From NCBI GenBank assembly GCA_905233445.1, contig CAJOEP010000003.1, positions 1-64,000 on the forward strand: a stretch of DNA of 64,000 nucleotides, given 5' to 3'. Below, piece by piece: positions 24,890 to 34,137 of the stretch. Position 1 is the stretch's first letter. The number at the start of each line of letters is the position of its first letter. A program made the translations under genes and the position numbers. Below the pieces are notes generated by a model. That model made no database searches, had not been told where the DNA came from, and was given only the letters and a program-made list of their open reading frames with translations. This DNA comes from an uncultured Bacteroidales bacterium (GTDB taxonomy: Bacteria; Bacteroidota; Bacteroidia; Bacteroidales; F082).

Positions 24890-25798
24890 TCAATCATCCA
24901 TCATGTTACAATAGTTCTCGTAGCGCCAATCAGCGATAACTCCTTGTTCCACGGCGTTTTTAATTGCGCAATGCGGTTCATGCATGTGGGTACAGTTATT
25001 AAAACGGCAATCATGCATCAGCGCACGCATTTCCGGAAACCGTTGGGCTAAGGTTTCTTTTTCCATGTCATAGAGTGCGAACTCTTTTATTCCTGGAGTA
25101 TCAATGATATATCCGCCAAAGCCGAGTTCGTACATCTGTGCGAATGTAGTAGTATGTTTCCCTTTTTCATGAACTTCCGAAATCTCTCCAACTCTGATAT
25201 TCAGACCGGGGTCGAGTTTGTTTACCAGTGCTGATTTTCCCACTCCCGAATGGCCTGAGAGCATACTCATTCTGTCTTTCATGATGTTTTCAAGCCTGTC
25301 GCAGTTATAGCCAGTCTTTGCAGAAATCGCGAATGACTGATAGCCGATGCTGTTATACACTTTCATCAGTTCTTCAGCCTGTTCATTCTGCTCAGCGTTG
25401 TAGATATCGCATTTATTAAACACGATAACCACGGGGATATGATAAGCTTCGGCCGTCACCGTAAACCTGTCGATGAAACCCGTTGATGTCCTTGGTTGGG
25501 CAATAGTCGCTACAAGGATTGCTTGGTCGATATTTGACGCGATGACATGTGATTCTTTTGATAGATTCACTGATTTTCTGACTATCACGTTGGTACGTGG
25601 CAAAATCTTATCTATCACGCAGGTCTCTTTGTCGCGTTCTTTCTCATAATTCACCCAATCACCAACTGCCACGGGGTTGGTGGTACGCAATCCGTCGAGG
25701 CGGATTTTACCTCTAAGACGGCACATAACCACCTCTCCGGCGTCATTGCGGACGTCGTACCAGCTTCCTGTTGACTTGATAACTCTCCCTATCGCCAT
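24890..25798 (-). CDS. rsgA: Ribosome small subunit-dependent GTPase RsgA
   Basis: The ATG at 25796-25798 gives MAIGRVIKSTGSWYDV, the usual OB-fold start of RsgA, 302 residues. The circularly permuted GTPase shows VFNKCDIY (G4) before GHSGVGKSALVN (G1) and DTPGIKEFAL (G3). The C-terminal zinc knuckle is DCRFNNCTHMHEPHCAI. RsgA helps late maturation of the 30S subunit. Its promoter -7 box (TACCTTTGC) lies 22 bases upstream. Confidence 0.97.
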   Translation of the reverse strand: MAIGRVIKSTGSWYDVRNDAGEVVMCRLRGKIRLDGLRTTNPVAVGDWVNYEKERDKETCVIDKILPRTNVIVRKSVNLSKESHVIASNIDQAILVATIAQPRTSTGFIDRFTVTAEAYHIPVVIVFNKCDIYNAEQNEQAEELMKVYNSIGYQSFAISAKTGYNCDRLENIMKDRMSMLSGHSGVGKSALVNKLDPGLNIRVGEISEVHEKGKHTTTFAQMYELGFGGYIIDTPGIKEFALYDMEKETLAQRFPEMRALMHDCRFNNCTHMHEPHCAIKNAVEQGVIADWRYENYCNMMDD

Positions 25799-25819
25799 CG
25801 TTTGTAGTAAAAAACGATG

Positions 25820-25852
25820 CAAAGGTAAAGATTTTTATTGAATTACAGCAAA
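25820..25852 (-). promoter_or_regulatory. Promoter of rsgA
   Basis: On the minus strand, TACCTTTG (25820-25827) and TTTG (25849-25852) are spaced by 21 bases, a good Bacteroidota promoter. Confidence 0.6.
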
Positions 25853-25856
25853 ATCC

Positions 25857-26954
25857 TTACAACTTTTGATAACGTTTTCCTGGCAAGGCAGTCAAGACCC
25901 CGTCAAATTCCAGCGAAAGCAGCACGGATGCGATTTTTGATGGCGACAAATCAGTACCGACTATTATGTCATCGAGATGTACAATACTATTATTATCGAA
26001 TACATCCATTACTTTTTTCTCGTCCTCGCTAAAATCGCGGAACATACGCATTTGTTTGGCGACCACTTTTGTGTCTATGTCCCAGCGCATAACATATCTG
26101 ATATCCGCGGCACTATTGATAAGGTTCGCCTTGTTTGTCTTTATTAGCTGATTACAGCCTTCGCTGTATATATCGCCTATTTTCCCTGGTATTGCGAACA
26201 CTTCGCGGTCGTACGAGTTGGCAATATCCGCTGTTATCATGGCTCCACCTTTCAGTGCGCTTTCGATTACGATAAGACAATCTATCATACCTGCAACTAT
26301 TCTGTTTCGTTTTGGAAAGTTTTCCCTGTCAGGTTGTGTCCCGCTGACAAATTCCGTTAATATACCTCCTTTCTCTAACATGTTTGTTGATAGTTTTCTA
26401 TTTTCCGCCGGATAGATAATTTGCATACCATGTCCCAGCACGCCCACGGTTGCAAGATTATATTTTAGGGCAGCCCGATGTGCCACGGAGTCCACTCCGT
26501 AAGCCAAGCCGCTGATTATAAGCACATTATCGGCTGACAAATCTTCAATTATTTTTTCTGTCACATAACGTCCGTAGTCAGTGATGTTGCGTGTTCCGAC
26601 GACTCCGACAACTTTTTGCGTGTTAAGGTCGGCATTACCTTTATAATATAGCATCAAAGGGCTGTCGTGACAATGTTGAAGCCGTTTCGGATAATCTTGG
26701 TCAAGATAAAACAGAGGTGTTATCCCGTTTTTCAGAACAAATTCGATTTCTTTCTCGGCTTTTTTCATAACCTCCTTTGAGTCAAGGCTTTTTATAACAT
26801 TTTCACTCACTCCGTTGATTTTGGTCAAAGCTTTTTTCTTCTCACAAAACACGGCCTCGGCGCCTCCGCAGTAGGCGACCAGCTTCTTGCCATTCACAAT
26901 TCCGACACCGGGAACTAGCGTAAGAGCTATCTCGTATAATTTTTGATTATTCAT
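25857..26954 (-). CDS. dprA: DNA-processing protein DprA
   Basis: The 365-residue protein has an N-terminal helix-hairpin region (LTLVPGVGIVNGKKL), then the DprA Rossmann core GVVGTRNITDYGRYVTEKI, SGLAYGVDSVAHRAAL, TVGVLGHGMQIIYPAENRKL, FPKRNRIVAGMIDCLIVIES and GAMITADIANSYDREVFAIPG. A C-terminal winged helix follows (about 300-365). DprA loads RecA onto incoming single-stranded DNA. A TAATTTTGC -7 box ends four bases before the ATG, so the mRNA may be leaderless. Confidence 0.96.
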   Translation of the reverse strand: MNNQKLYEIALTLVPGVGIVNGKKLVAYCGGAEAVFCEKKKALTKINGVSENVIKSLDSKEVMKKAEKEIEFVLKNGITPLFYLDQDYPKRLQHCHDSPLMLYYKGNADLNTQKVVGVVGTRNITDYGRYVTEKIIEDLSADNVLIISGLAYGVDSVAHRAALKYNLATVGVLGHGMQIIYPAENRKLSTNMLEKGGILTEFVSGTQPDRENFPKRNRIVAGMIDCLIVIESALKGGAMITADIANSYDREVFAIPGKIGDIYSEGCNQLIKTNKANLINSAADIRYVMRWDIDTKVVAKQMRMFRDFSEDEKKVMDVFDNNSIVHLDDIIVGTDLSPSKIASVLLSLEFDGVLTALPGKRYQKL

Positions 26955-26958
26955 GACG

Positions 26959-26966
26959 CAAAATTA
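26959..26966 (-). promoter_or_regulatory. -7 box immediately upstream of dprA
   Basis: On the minus strand this reads TAATTTTG, four bases before the dprA ATG (26952-26954). No good -33 element is seen. If real, transcription would begin at or near the start codon. Confidence 0.35.
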
Positions 26967-27004
26967 CTGATTATTTCAATCAGTTTTCTTACAGATTTAT
27001 GCAA

Positions 27005-27031
27005 TTTGTGTTAATTTTTTTAGTATTTTTG
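27005..27031 (+). promoter_or_regulatory. Promoter of the glycosyltransferase-lgt pair
   Basis: TTTG (27005-27008) and TATTTTTG (27024-27031) lie 15 bases apart, shorter than usual. The position supports the ATG at 27050, since an upstream in-frame start would lie before the promoter. Confidence 0.5.
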
Positions 27032-27049
27032 CAAAAAAATAGACGAGAA

Positions 27050-28126
27050 ATGAATGTATTAGTTTGTCCTTTGAATTGGGGGTTAGGTCACGCAACACGT
27101 TGTGTGCCAATAATTAATGCTTTAAAAAATCTCGGCAACGATGTTATTATTGCAGCCGACAAAGGGCCATTGGCGTTTTTGCGACAGGCGTTTCCTGATT
27201 TGGAATATATCGAATTCCCCGGATTTGATCCGAAATACAGCAAAAACAACTCTCAGGTTTTCAAGTTTTTGTTTTCATATCCGAGAGCAAAGAGAGCTTT
27301 CAGAAGAGACCACAGGAAACTTGAGACTCTCATCAAAGAACACGACATTGACATTGTTATTTCAGACAACCGTTTCGGATGCTGGAGCCGCAATGTTTAC
27401 TGTGTTTTCATTACACATCAGTTGCACATTCAGGTTCCTCATATTTGGAAATGGGCTTCACCCTTTATCAGGATATTCAACAACAGATACATCAAAAGGT
27501 ACAATGAGGTGTGGGTTCCGGATTACGAAGACGATCCGTCGTTGGCGGGCAAGTTATCGCATCCATACAATAGAAGGATAAAGACCGAATATCTTGGTAT
27601 CATGAGCCGTTTTGATGCTAACAATCAAGAGGTTACAGAAAAAACAATCAAGTATTTAGTGATTCTATCAGGTCCCGAGAAACAAAGAACTGTTTTTGAA
27701 AACATTATATTGGAACAAGCCAAGGGCACCAAAGGCAACATAGTGATACTCAGAGCCAAGCCAACCGACGAAGAACTTCCTAAAGATGTTCCGGCAAACG
27801 TCAGGATGTACAATCATGTTGACGACGAGACTTTTGTAAAATTCGTAAACAGTGCAGAAAATATAATCTGCAGAGGCGGCTACTCGTCTCTTATGGATCT
27901 CATAAGATTGGGCAAAAGCGCATATTTGGTGCCGACGCCAGGTCAAACCGAACAAGAGTATCTTGCAAAACATTTATGCAAGGAAGGTTATTTCAACAAA
28001 TGCAAACAGTCGAACTTTAGATTGGACAAGGTGATTACGCCAGAGATAACCATTCGTGAGCGATTCAGGGACAATGTGAGTGCCATTGACGATTTCTTAC
28101 AGATTTGGACAGAAAACTTAAGATAA
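27050..28126 (+). CDS. MurG-like glycosyltransferase
   Basis: The 358-residue protein starts MNVLVCPLNWGLGHATRCVPI, with the glycine-rich GLGHATR loop seen in GT28/MurG-like enzymes. The C-terminal half has LVILSGPEKQRTVFEN and the nucleotide-sugar site CRGGYSSLMDLIRLG, then TPGQTEQEYLAKHL. I read it as a UDP-sugar-using glycosyltransferase, possibly glycolipid-forming, with a membrane-associating loop (WKWASPFIRIFNNRYIK). It is not MurG itself. The stop is one base before the lgt start. Confidence 0.75.
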   Translation: MNVLVCPLNWGLGHATRCVPIINALKNLGNDVIIAADKGPLAFLRQAFPDLEYIEFPGFDPKYSKNNSQVFKFLFSYPRAKRAFRRDHRKLETLIKEHDIDIVISDNRFGCWSRNVYCVFITHQLHIQVPHIWKWASPFIRIFNNRYIKRYNEVWVPDYEDDPSLAGKLSHPYNRRIKTEYLGIMSRFDANNQEVTEKTIKYLVILSGPEKQRTVFENIILEQAKGTKGNIVILRAKPTDEELPKDVPANVRMYNHVDDETFVKFVNSAENIICRGGYSSLMDLIRLGKSAYLVPTPGQTEQEYLAKHLCKEGYFNKCKQSNFRLDKVITPEITIRERFRDNVSAIDDFLQIWTENLR

Positions 28127-28127
28127 T

Positions 28128-28970
28128 ATGATGTTAAATTTCATCACTTGGGATGTCAATCCGTATATTTTTGTTTTTCCGGAAAAATTTCCGCTTCTGG
28201 GAGGACATCCTGTAGCATGGTACGGCCTGCTTTGGGCGATGGTTTTTGTTGTCGGCTACTATGTCATGCGTAAAGTGTATCGCAAAGAAAGCCTCAGCGA
28301 CGAGCTTTTGGACAAGCTGACGGTATATATGCTGATTTTCACCATCATAGGCGCACGTTTGGGGCATTGTTTATTTTACGAGCCAGCTTATTATCTTGCA
28401 AATCCCGAGAAGTTTTTGTACATCTGGGAAGGTGGTCTGGCCAGTCACGGAGGGGCGATAGGCATCCTTATCGGACTACTGATTTATTCAAAAAAAATCA
28501 AAAAGACATATCTTTGGATTTTGGACAGGATTGTCATTCCAGTATCCATAGGAGGTGCTTTCATCCGCATCGGGAACCTGATGAATTCTGAGATTTACGG
28601 TTATGAGACCTCACTGCCGTGGGGGTTCAAGTTTGTTCGCGACTGGGCGCCTGGAACACCTCTTGACTCAATTCCAGCATGTCATCCTACGCAGATTTAC
28701 GAAGCTTTGATATGCCTGATAGTTTTTGTCGTGTTGATGTATCTTTATTTCAAGAACGACACTGCAGAAAAACGTCCTGGATTTTTGTTCGGATTGTTCT
28801 GCGCCGTCGTTTTCGGCACAAGAATCCTCATAGAGTTTATCAAACAGCCGCAGGTGGAATTTGAAAGCTCTATGACGCTCGACATGGGGCAATGGCTTAG
28901 TATTCCTTTTGTGATTGTCGGGATTTACTTTATGTTTTTCTACAAATACGGCAAGAAAATATCCAAATAG
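28128..28970 (+). CDS. lgt: Prolipoprotein diacylglyceryl transferase
   Basis: The 280-residue inner-membrane enzyme moves diacylglycerol from phosphatidylglycerol to the lipobox Cys of prolipoproteins. It has several membrane helices and the family motifs GARLGHCLFY, WEGGLASHGGAIG and FIRIGNLMNSEIYG. A conserved HPTQIYEAL lies near residue 185. The last 31 bases overlap the 3' end of the convergent GT117 gene. Confidence 0.96.
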   Translation: MMLNFITWDVNPYIFVFPEKFPLLGGHPVAWYGLLWAMVFVVGYYVMRKVYRKESLSDELLDKLTVYMLIFTIIGARLGHCLFYEPAYYLANPEKFLYIWEGGLASHGGAIGILIGLLIYSKKIKKTYLWILDRIVIPVSIGGAFIRIGNLMNSEIYGYETSLPWGFKFVRDWAPGTPLDSIPACHPTQIYEALICLIVFVVLMYLYFKNDTAEKRPGFLFGLFCAVVFGTRILIEFIKQPQVEFESSMTLDMGQWLSIPFVIVGIYFMFFYKYGKKISK

Positions 28971-31900
28971 TCGTTTACAACTTTGTCGAGTTGTTGCTGA
29001 ATATCGTAGCGTCTGTAGCGTTTGGCGCAGTCGGCCATGGTATTCACCAACGACAATGCATCGTGCACATCCTGACTGTAATACTCTATAAACTTCGGTT
29101 CAAGAGTATTGAAATAACGCAGCTCATCAGCAGCATTTGCTGCTATTTTCATCAAAACGGCATCGCCTTTTTCATTAGCGCCTGAACGGTAATACAATTC
29201 AGGGAAATATCCTTCGTAGTAATAACCATAAGGTATTCTCTCATCGGGGAAGAAATACTGACATTTATCCATAACAGTTATTGCTTCGTCGTAGCGTTCG
29301 CGGTTTACAAGTGATTGAGCCAGACGCATATAGGCCATTTTCACGAAAGAGATGTTGCGTGTGCTTTCCGGATCGACAGTAACTTTTGGATCATTGAGGC
29401 AGCCCCAGCGTGTCTTATTAACGAGAAGGTCATATGAGCCGTCAATAAACACTCCACCTGCATTTTTGTAATAATCAGGCGCCAAGACCGGCATGAAACG
29501 ATGTGCCAGACCCTCCTGATGCAGATATTTATCAATGCCCAGGATGTCCGAAATATCGCTCAAACTGGTGAAATAAACGCATCTTTCCCAGTTGTTGGTT
29601 GCCATAAAATCAAGCAGCATCAATTCGTTTTTCGTAAGATAATCGACTTTATCGGCGATAGTCCAAACGATTTCATCGACGATATCGTCTTTCATACTTT
29701 CCGGAACTATACCAGATGCGATCACTTTCTCTTTATCCACTGTGAGTTTCAACTTCCTTGTCGGGAAATAATCGACTCTGTCACCTGACATTGTCGTTGC
29801 TTTTGTACGGGGGTTCTCACTTCTCACGAAGTCGATGACATCACGTAATTCAACAGGACCTTCGATAACATTCTCAATTTTCACGTTTTCATGCACACCG
29901 TTATCGTATTGTGCCGGTGTCAATGAAAGCGGCAGTTTCTCTGAGTTATAGATTTTTCTACCCATTTGGTGAACATACCAGTAACCTGATGAGAGCATGA
30001 AATTACACACTCTGATGTCGGTGCGGAAACCTTCGACCTCTTGAACGTACCACAACGGGAATGTATCGTTGTCGCCGCGTGTGAAAATCACGGCATTTTC
30101 AGGCAGATTCATGAGATAGTTCTTACCCCAGTCGAGGGCTGAGGTCTTACCTGAGCGGTTGTGACCTTCCCAGCCTTGCACGGCCATCAGCACTGGCACG
30201 AACAAGCAGGCTGCTGTCGCACCAAAAACCACAACACGTTGATTGTTAATCACTTTTTGCAGACCTTCTATTATACCAAGTACGCCAAATCCCATCCATA
30301 TTGCGAAAGCATAGAAAGCTCCTGCATAAGAATAGTCACGTTCACGCGGCTGATATGGAGTTTGGTTGAGGTACATGATGATAGCGATACCTGTCATAAA
30401 GAACAGCAGGAACACCACCCAGCAGTTTTTGGCGTCTTTTTTAAGCTGATAGAACAATCCCACTAACCCGAGAATCAATGGCAGGAAATAATATTCTGTC
30501 CGTACTGGACTCTGCATTGTTCGCGGAAGGTCTTTCTGGCTGCCAAGTCGCGGATTATCGATAAAACCTATTCCGCTTACCCAGTTGCCATGTTCGATTT
30601 CACCTTGACCTTCGGTATCGTTTTGACGGCCGACAAAGTTCCACATAAAGTAACGCCAGAACATCCAACCACACTGATAATCAATGAAGAAACGCATGTT
30701 TTGACCGAATGTAGGGATCATCACGCGCTCTGCTGTGCCTCTTGGTGTCATTTGAGTTGTGACACGCATCTTCGATTTGTCGATATAACGCTCGTAAGTG
30801 CTGATAAACGTCTTCTTTGAGCCGTTCCACATTCTAGGCAAAAGAGTCTGAACATTGCTGTCGTAGATATATTTACCCGGATTTTTGGCTATCTCGACAT
30901 ATTTCCCTTTCTGGCGGTCCTTATAATAAATAGGTGTACCCTCTTCCATATCGTATGGTTTTGCCATATAATAAGGTCCGTAAAGCAACGGCCAGCTGCC
31001 GTATTGTTCACGTTTCAGATAGGAAAGCATGGAGATTGCATCTTTCGGCTCATTTTCGTTGATAGGAGTATTCGCATTGGCGCGAATGACAAGCATAAAG
31101 AACGAAGAATAGCCTATAAGGATGAACATAAATGACAGGATGACTGTGTTCCAAATCGGTTCATTTTTCTTTGTTGTAAACCACAAACCCCAGATTATCA
31201 ATGCGATAATAAGAACAAAATAGAATATTGTTCCAAAGTTAAACGGCATTCCGATTGAGTTCACAAAGAACAATTCGAATTTTCCTGCTAGCGAAACAAT
31301 TGCCGGAATGAGTATCACTTGAATAAAGCCAGTCAATAAAATTGAGATGATGCCGGCCCAAATAAAGCCCTTCCATGAGAACTTGTATTTCTTGAAATAT
31401 ACGATGTATGTAATGGCTGGAATCGTCAGCAAATTCAGCAGATGCACGCCGATTGAAAGACCTATGACATAGGCTATGAAAACAATCCAGCGATAATGGT
31501 TCGGTTCGTCGGCAACTTTTTCCCATTTCAGAATAGCCCAGAAAGTGATGGCGGTAAGTAACGATGACATCGCATACACTTCACCTTCGACGGCATTGAA
31601 CCAGAACGAATCGGTGAATGTGAAAGCCAAAGCGCCTATTGCTGATGCTGCCAATACTGCCCATTTGCTGCCGTCGCTGGCATTTTCACCGTCTTTCATC
31701 CAAATCTTCTGCGCGAGCATCGAAATAGTCCAGAAAAGGAACAAAATAGTGAAACTCGAGCAGAGGCACGACATAATGTTAATCATCATCGCCACTTTGG
31801 TGACGTCACCGAAAGCGAACAAGGAGAAGAAACGTCCTATCAGCTGGAATGTAGGTGCTCCTGGCGGATGGCCGACCTGCAATTTATTTGCTGTTGAAAT

Positions 31901-32014
31901 GTACTCGCCGCAGTCCCACCAGCTCACGGTAGGCTCCATGGTGAGGAAATAAACGACGGTGGCGACCAGAAACACGCCCCATCCGAAAAGATTATTTAAC
32001 TTTTTAAAATTCAT
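28940..32014 (-). CDS. DUF2723/GT117 family membrane protein
   Basis: The 1024-residue protein begins with the DUF2723 signature: FLVATVVYFLTMEPTVSWWDCGEYI then KLQVGHPPGAPTFQLIGRFF. A dozen or so membrane helices reach to about residue 620, then a soluble, helical C-terminal part contains a TPR-like stretch (MRLAQSLVNRERYDEAITVMDKC). In Bacteroidota such proteins are classed as glycosyltransferase family 117 and are thought to glycosylate exported proteins or glycolipids using a lipid-linked sugar. Its C-terminus overlaps lgt on the opposite strand by 31 bases. A repeat-built hairpin sits in its 5' leader. Confidence 0.88.
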   Translation of the reverse strand: MNFKKLNNLFGWGVFLVATVVYFLTMEPTVSWWDCGEYISTANKLQVGHPPGAPTFQLIGRFFSLFAFGDVTKVAMMINIMSCLCSSFTILFLFWTISMLAQKIWMKDGENASDGSKWAVLAASAIGALAFTFTDSFWFNAVEGEVYAMSSLLTAITFWAILKWEKVADEPNHYRWIVFIAYVIGLSIGVHLLNLLTIPAITYIVYFKKYKFSWKGFIWAGIISILLTGFIQVILIPAIVSLAGKFELFFVNSIGMPFNFGTIFYFVLIIALIIWGLWFTTKKNEPIWNTVILSFMFILIGYSSFFMLVIRANANTPINENEPKDAISMLSYLKREQYGSWPLLYGPYYMAKPYDMEEGTPIYYKDRQKGKYVEIAKNPGKYIYDSNVQTLLPRMWNGSKKTFISTYERYIDKSKMRVTTQMTPRGTAERVMIPTFGQNMRFFIDYQCGWMFWRYFMWNFVGRQNDTEGQGEIEHGNWVSGIGFIDNPRLGSQKDLPRTMQSPVRTEYYFLPLILGLVGLFYQLKKDAKNCWVVFLLFFMTGIAIIMYLNQTPYQPRERDYSYAGAFYAFAIWMGFGVLGIIEGLQKVINNQRVVVFGATAACLFVPVLMAVQGWEGHNRSGKTSALDWGKNYLMNLPENAVIFTRGDNDTFPLWYVQEVEGFRTDIRVCNFMLSSGYWYVHQMGRKIYNSEKLPLSLTPAQYDNGVHENVKIENVIEGPVELRDVIDFVRSENPRTKATTMSGDRVDYFPTRKLKLTVDKEKVIASGIVPESMKDDIVDEIVWTIADKVDYLTKNELMLLDFMATNNWERCVYFTSLSDISDILGIDKYLHQEGLAHRFMPVLAPDYYKNAGGVFIDGSYDLLVNKTRWGCLNDPKVTVDPESTRNISFVKMAYMRLAQSLVNRERYDEAITVMDKCQYFFPDERIPYGYYYEGYFPELYYRSGANEKGDAVLMKIAANAADELRYFNTLEPKFIEYYSQDVHDALSLVNTMADCAKRYRRYDIQQQLDKVVNDYLDIFLPYL

Positions 32015-32030
32015 TTAATGATATTTTTTC

Positions 32031-32080
32031 TGCGCTGCCATTAAGGCCATTAATGCCTTTAAAGCCCTTAAGGCAGCGCA
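32031..32080. repeat. Repeat-derived hairpin in the leader of the GT117 gene
   Basis: Outer arms TGCGCTGCC (32031-32039) and GGCAGCGCA (32072-32080) pair perfectly. Inside are TTAAGGCC and TTAATGCC units related to the elements in tilS (1401-1440). With the -7 box at 32092-32099, the hairpin would be in the 5' untranslated region, ending 17 bases before the GT117 ATG. Confidence 0.65.
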
Positions 32081-32091
32081 ATTTTAAACTG

Positions 32092-32099
32092 CAAAAATA
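32092..32099 (-). promoter_or_regulatory. -7 box for the GT117 gene
   Basis: On the minus strand this reads TATTTTTG, with C next. A weak TTG is 16 bases further upstream. Confidence 0.45.
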
Positions 32100-32156
32100 C
32101 GCAAAAATTGTTAATCAAGGCTATTTTTTTACTTTTAAAATATTTTTTTAAGAAAA

Positions 32157-32189
32157 TTTGTTTCGTATTAAAAAGTTTTGTAATTTTGC
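32157..32189 (+). promoter_or_regulatory. Promoter of tRNA-Gln
   Basis: TTTG (32157-32160) and TAATTTTGC (32181-32189) are spaced by 20 bases, 23 bases before the tRNA. This is one of the best promoter matches in the window. Confidence 0.7.
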
Positions 32190-32212
32190 AGCCGCATTCA
32201 GAATTGGAATGA

Positions 32213-32283
32213 TGTCGAGTGGTGTAATGGCAGCACTGCAGATTTTGGTTCTGCCTGTCAAGGTTCGAATCCTTGCTCGACAA
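32213..32283 (+). tRNA. tRNA-Gln (anticodon TTG)
   Basis: The acceptor arms TGTCGAG (32213-32219) and CTCGACA (32276-32282) pair fully. The anticodon stem GCAGA/TCTGC encloses the loop TTTTGGT, giving anticodon TTG. The T-arm contains GGTTCGAATCC. CCA is not encoded. A hairpin with a T-run follows at 32304-32331. Confidence 0.95.
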
Positions 32284-32303
32284 CATTAGGAAAGAGTTGA
32301 AGG

Positions 32304-32331
32304 CCTGCTACGGAATGTAACAGGTTTTTTT
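32304..32331 (+). terminator. Terminator after tRNA-Gln
   Basis: CCTGCTAC (32304-32311) and GTAACAGG (32317-32324) pair with one mismatch around GGAAT, followed by seven T. It ends 12 bases before rimP, so rimP probably depends on read-through or its own start. Confidence 0.7.
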
Positions 32332-32343
32332 ATTGTTAAAGAA

Positions 32344-32805
32344 ATGATAACGAAAGAACAAATCATCAGTTTGGCCGAAGAGGCGATGCTAGGCAGCGAC
32401 CGTTACGTCGTTAACGTACTGATTCACAAGGACAATGTCATCGAGCTTTTCCTCGATGCGGACAGTTCGGTGACCATCGATGACTGCGTTGCGGTGAGCA
32501 ATTTTATCAACGAGAAACTCGACCGCGACGTTGAAGATTACGAACTCAGCGTGTCGTCGGCCGGCATTGACGAGCCTCTTCTGAAGATGAGACAATATCA
32601 GAAATATATCGGTAAAGATTTGATTATCACCGATAACGAAGGCGTGAAAAAGATGTTTAAGTTGCTGTCTTTTAACGATGAGCAGCTTGAAGTCGAGGAA
32701 GCCGAGGCGAAGAAATACGGCAAGCTCACGAAAGTCATCTATCACGATGCTACAACATTGGAAATCAATAAATTAAAAGAAGTCAGACCATATATTAAAT
32801 TTTAA
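32344..32805 (+). CDS. rimP: Ribosome maturation factor RimP
   Basis: The 153-residue protein matches RimP, which assists 30S assembly: an N-terminal alpha/beta domain (LFLDADSSVTIDDCVAVSNFINEKLD), the conserved YELSVSSAGIDEPLL, and a C-terminal Sm-like beta domain. It starts the standard rimP-nusA-infB order, with two bases between it and nusA. Confidence 0.95.
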   Translation: MITKEQIISLAEEAMLGSDRYVVNVLIHKDNVIELFLDADSSVTIDDCVAVSNFINEKLDRDVEDYELSVSSAGIDEPLLKMRQYQKYIGKDLIITDNEGVKKMFKLLSFNDEQLEVEEAEAKKYGKLTKVIYHDATTLEINKLKEVRPYIKF

Positions 32806-32807
32806 AA

Positions 32808-34052
32808 ATGGACACACTTAACTTAATCGACACCTTCTCCGAATTTAAGGAGTTTAAGAACATCGACCGTGAAGCCATGATGCACATTCTGAGCGACGTG
32901 TTCAAGGCTATGCTTGCAAAGAAATACGGCAGCGACGAGTATTTCGACATCATCGTCAACATCGACAAGGGCGACCTTGAGATTTATCACAACCGCACTG
33001 TAGTTGAGGACGGTGCTGTTGAGGACGAGCTGGCTGAGATTGCATATTCCGATGCAATAAAAATAGAGCCGGACTTCGAAGTCGGTGACGATGTGGCTGA
33101 AGTCGTTGACATTCATAGTTTTGGTAGAAGAGAGATTTTAGCTATCCGTCAGAACCTCCAGACCAAAATCATGGAATATGAGAAGGAGAATATTTATCAG
33201 AAATACAAAGATAAAGTTGGTGAGATTGTGAATGCCGAGGTTTCGCAGGCTTGGCGCAAGGAGGTCATTGCTGTTGACGAAGAAGGCATTGAGCTTGTTT
33301 TACCAAAAATCGAGCAGATTCCGGCCGACGTATATAAGAAAGGCGAGACGATTCGCGCCATTGTGAAGAGCGTGGAGAACAAGAACGGCACACCTGTCAT
33401 CACTTTGTCAAGGACATCGGAGATTTTCCTGCAGCGTTTGTTCGAGCAGGAGGTTCCTGAGGTTTACGATGGCCTTATCACTATCAGAAAGATTGTGCGT
33501 GAGCCAGGTCAGAGAGCGAAAATAGCCGTCGAGTCATACGACGACAGAATCGACCCGGTTGGTGCCTGCGTCGGTATGAAAGGTTCGCGTATCCACGGTA
33601 TCGTGAGAGAGTTGCGTAACGAAAACATCGACGTCATCAACTTCACCACAAAGCCAGAGTTGTTCATCAGCAGAGCGTTGAGTCCGGCAAAGATCACTTC
33701 AATAAACATCAACGAGGCCAAGAAACTCGCTGAGGTCTATATGGAAAACGACCAGGTGAGTCTCGCCATCGGCAAGGGCGGATACAACATCAAGCTTGCA
33801 GGAAAGCTCACGGGATACGACATCGACGTTTACAGAAATTCTGACGAAGTCGATATGGAAGACGACGTCGATTTGAAGGAATTCAACGATGAAATCGAAG
33901 ATTGGATTATCGATTCACTCAGAAGAATGGGCTGCGATACAGCTAAGAACGTCCTCGCATACACACCTGAGGAGGTGGCGTCACGTGCCGACCTTGAAAT
34001 CGAGACAGTTAATGAGGTGTTCAAGATTTTGCAGGCTGAGTTCGCTGAATAA
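32808..34052 (+). CDS. nusA: Transcription termination/antitermination factor NusA
   Basis: The 414-residue protein has the N-terminal RNA-polymerase-binding domain (about 1-125), an S1 domain (about 135-200), and tandem KH domains (GACVGMKGSRIHGIVRELRNENIDVI and VSLAIGKGGYNIKLAGKLTGYDIDVY). A short acidic tail with one helix-hairpin-helix follows. NusA modulates pausing, termination and antitermination. The 85-base gap before infB holds no recognisable signal. Confidence 0.97.
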   Translation: MDTLNLIDTFSEFKEFKNIDREAMMHILSDVFKAMLAKKYGSDEYFDIIVNIDKGDLEIYHNRTVVEDGAVEDELAEIAYSDAIKIEPDFEVGDDVAEVVDIHSFGRREILAIRQNLQTKIMEYEKENIYQKYKDKVGEIVNAEVSQAWRKEVIAVDEEGIELVLPKIEQIPADVYKKGETIRAIVKSVENKNGTPVITLSRTSEIFLQRLFEQEVPEVYDGLITIRKIVREPGQRAKIAVESYDDRIDPVGACVGMKGSRIHGIVRELRNENIDVINFTTKPELFISRALSPAKITSININEAKKLAEVYMENDQVSLAIGKGGYNIKLAGKLTGYDIDVYRNSDEVDMEDDVDLKEFNDEIEDWIIDSLRRMGCDTAKNVLAYTPEEVASRADLEIETVNEVFKILQAEFAE

Positions 34053-34137
34053 AGTGTAGAGATTAGAGTAGTTGAAAAGTTTTAAGTTGAAATAGTATAA
34101 AGATTATAGAAAAATTTAACAAAAATTAGAAATTTTT

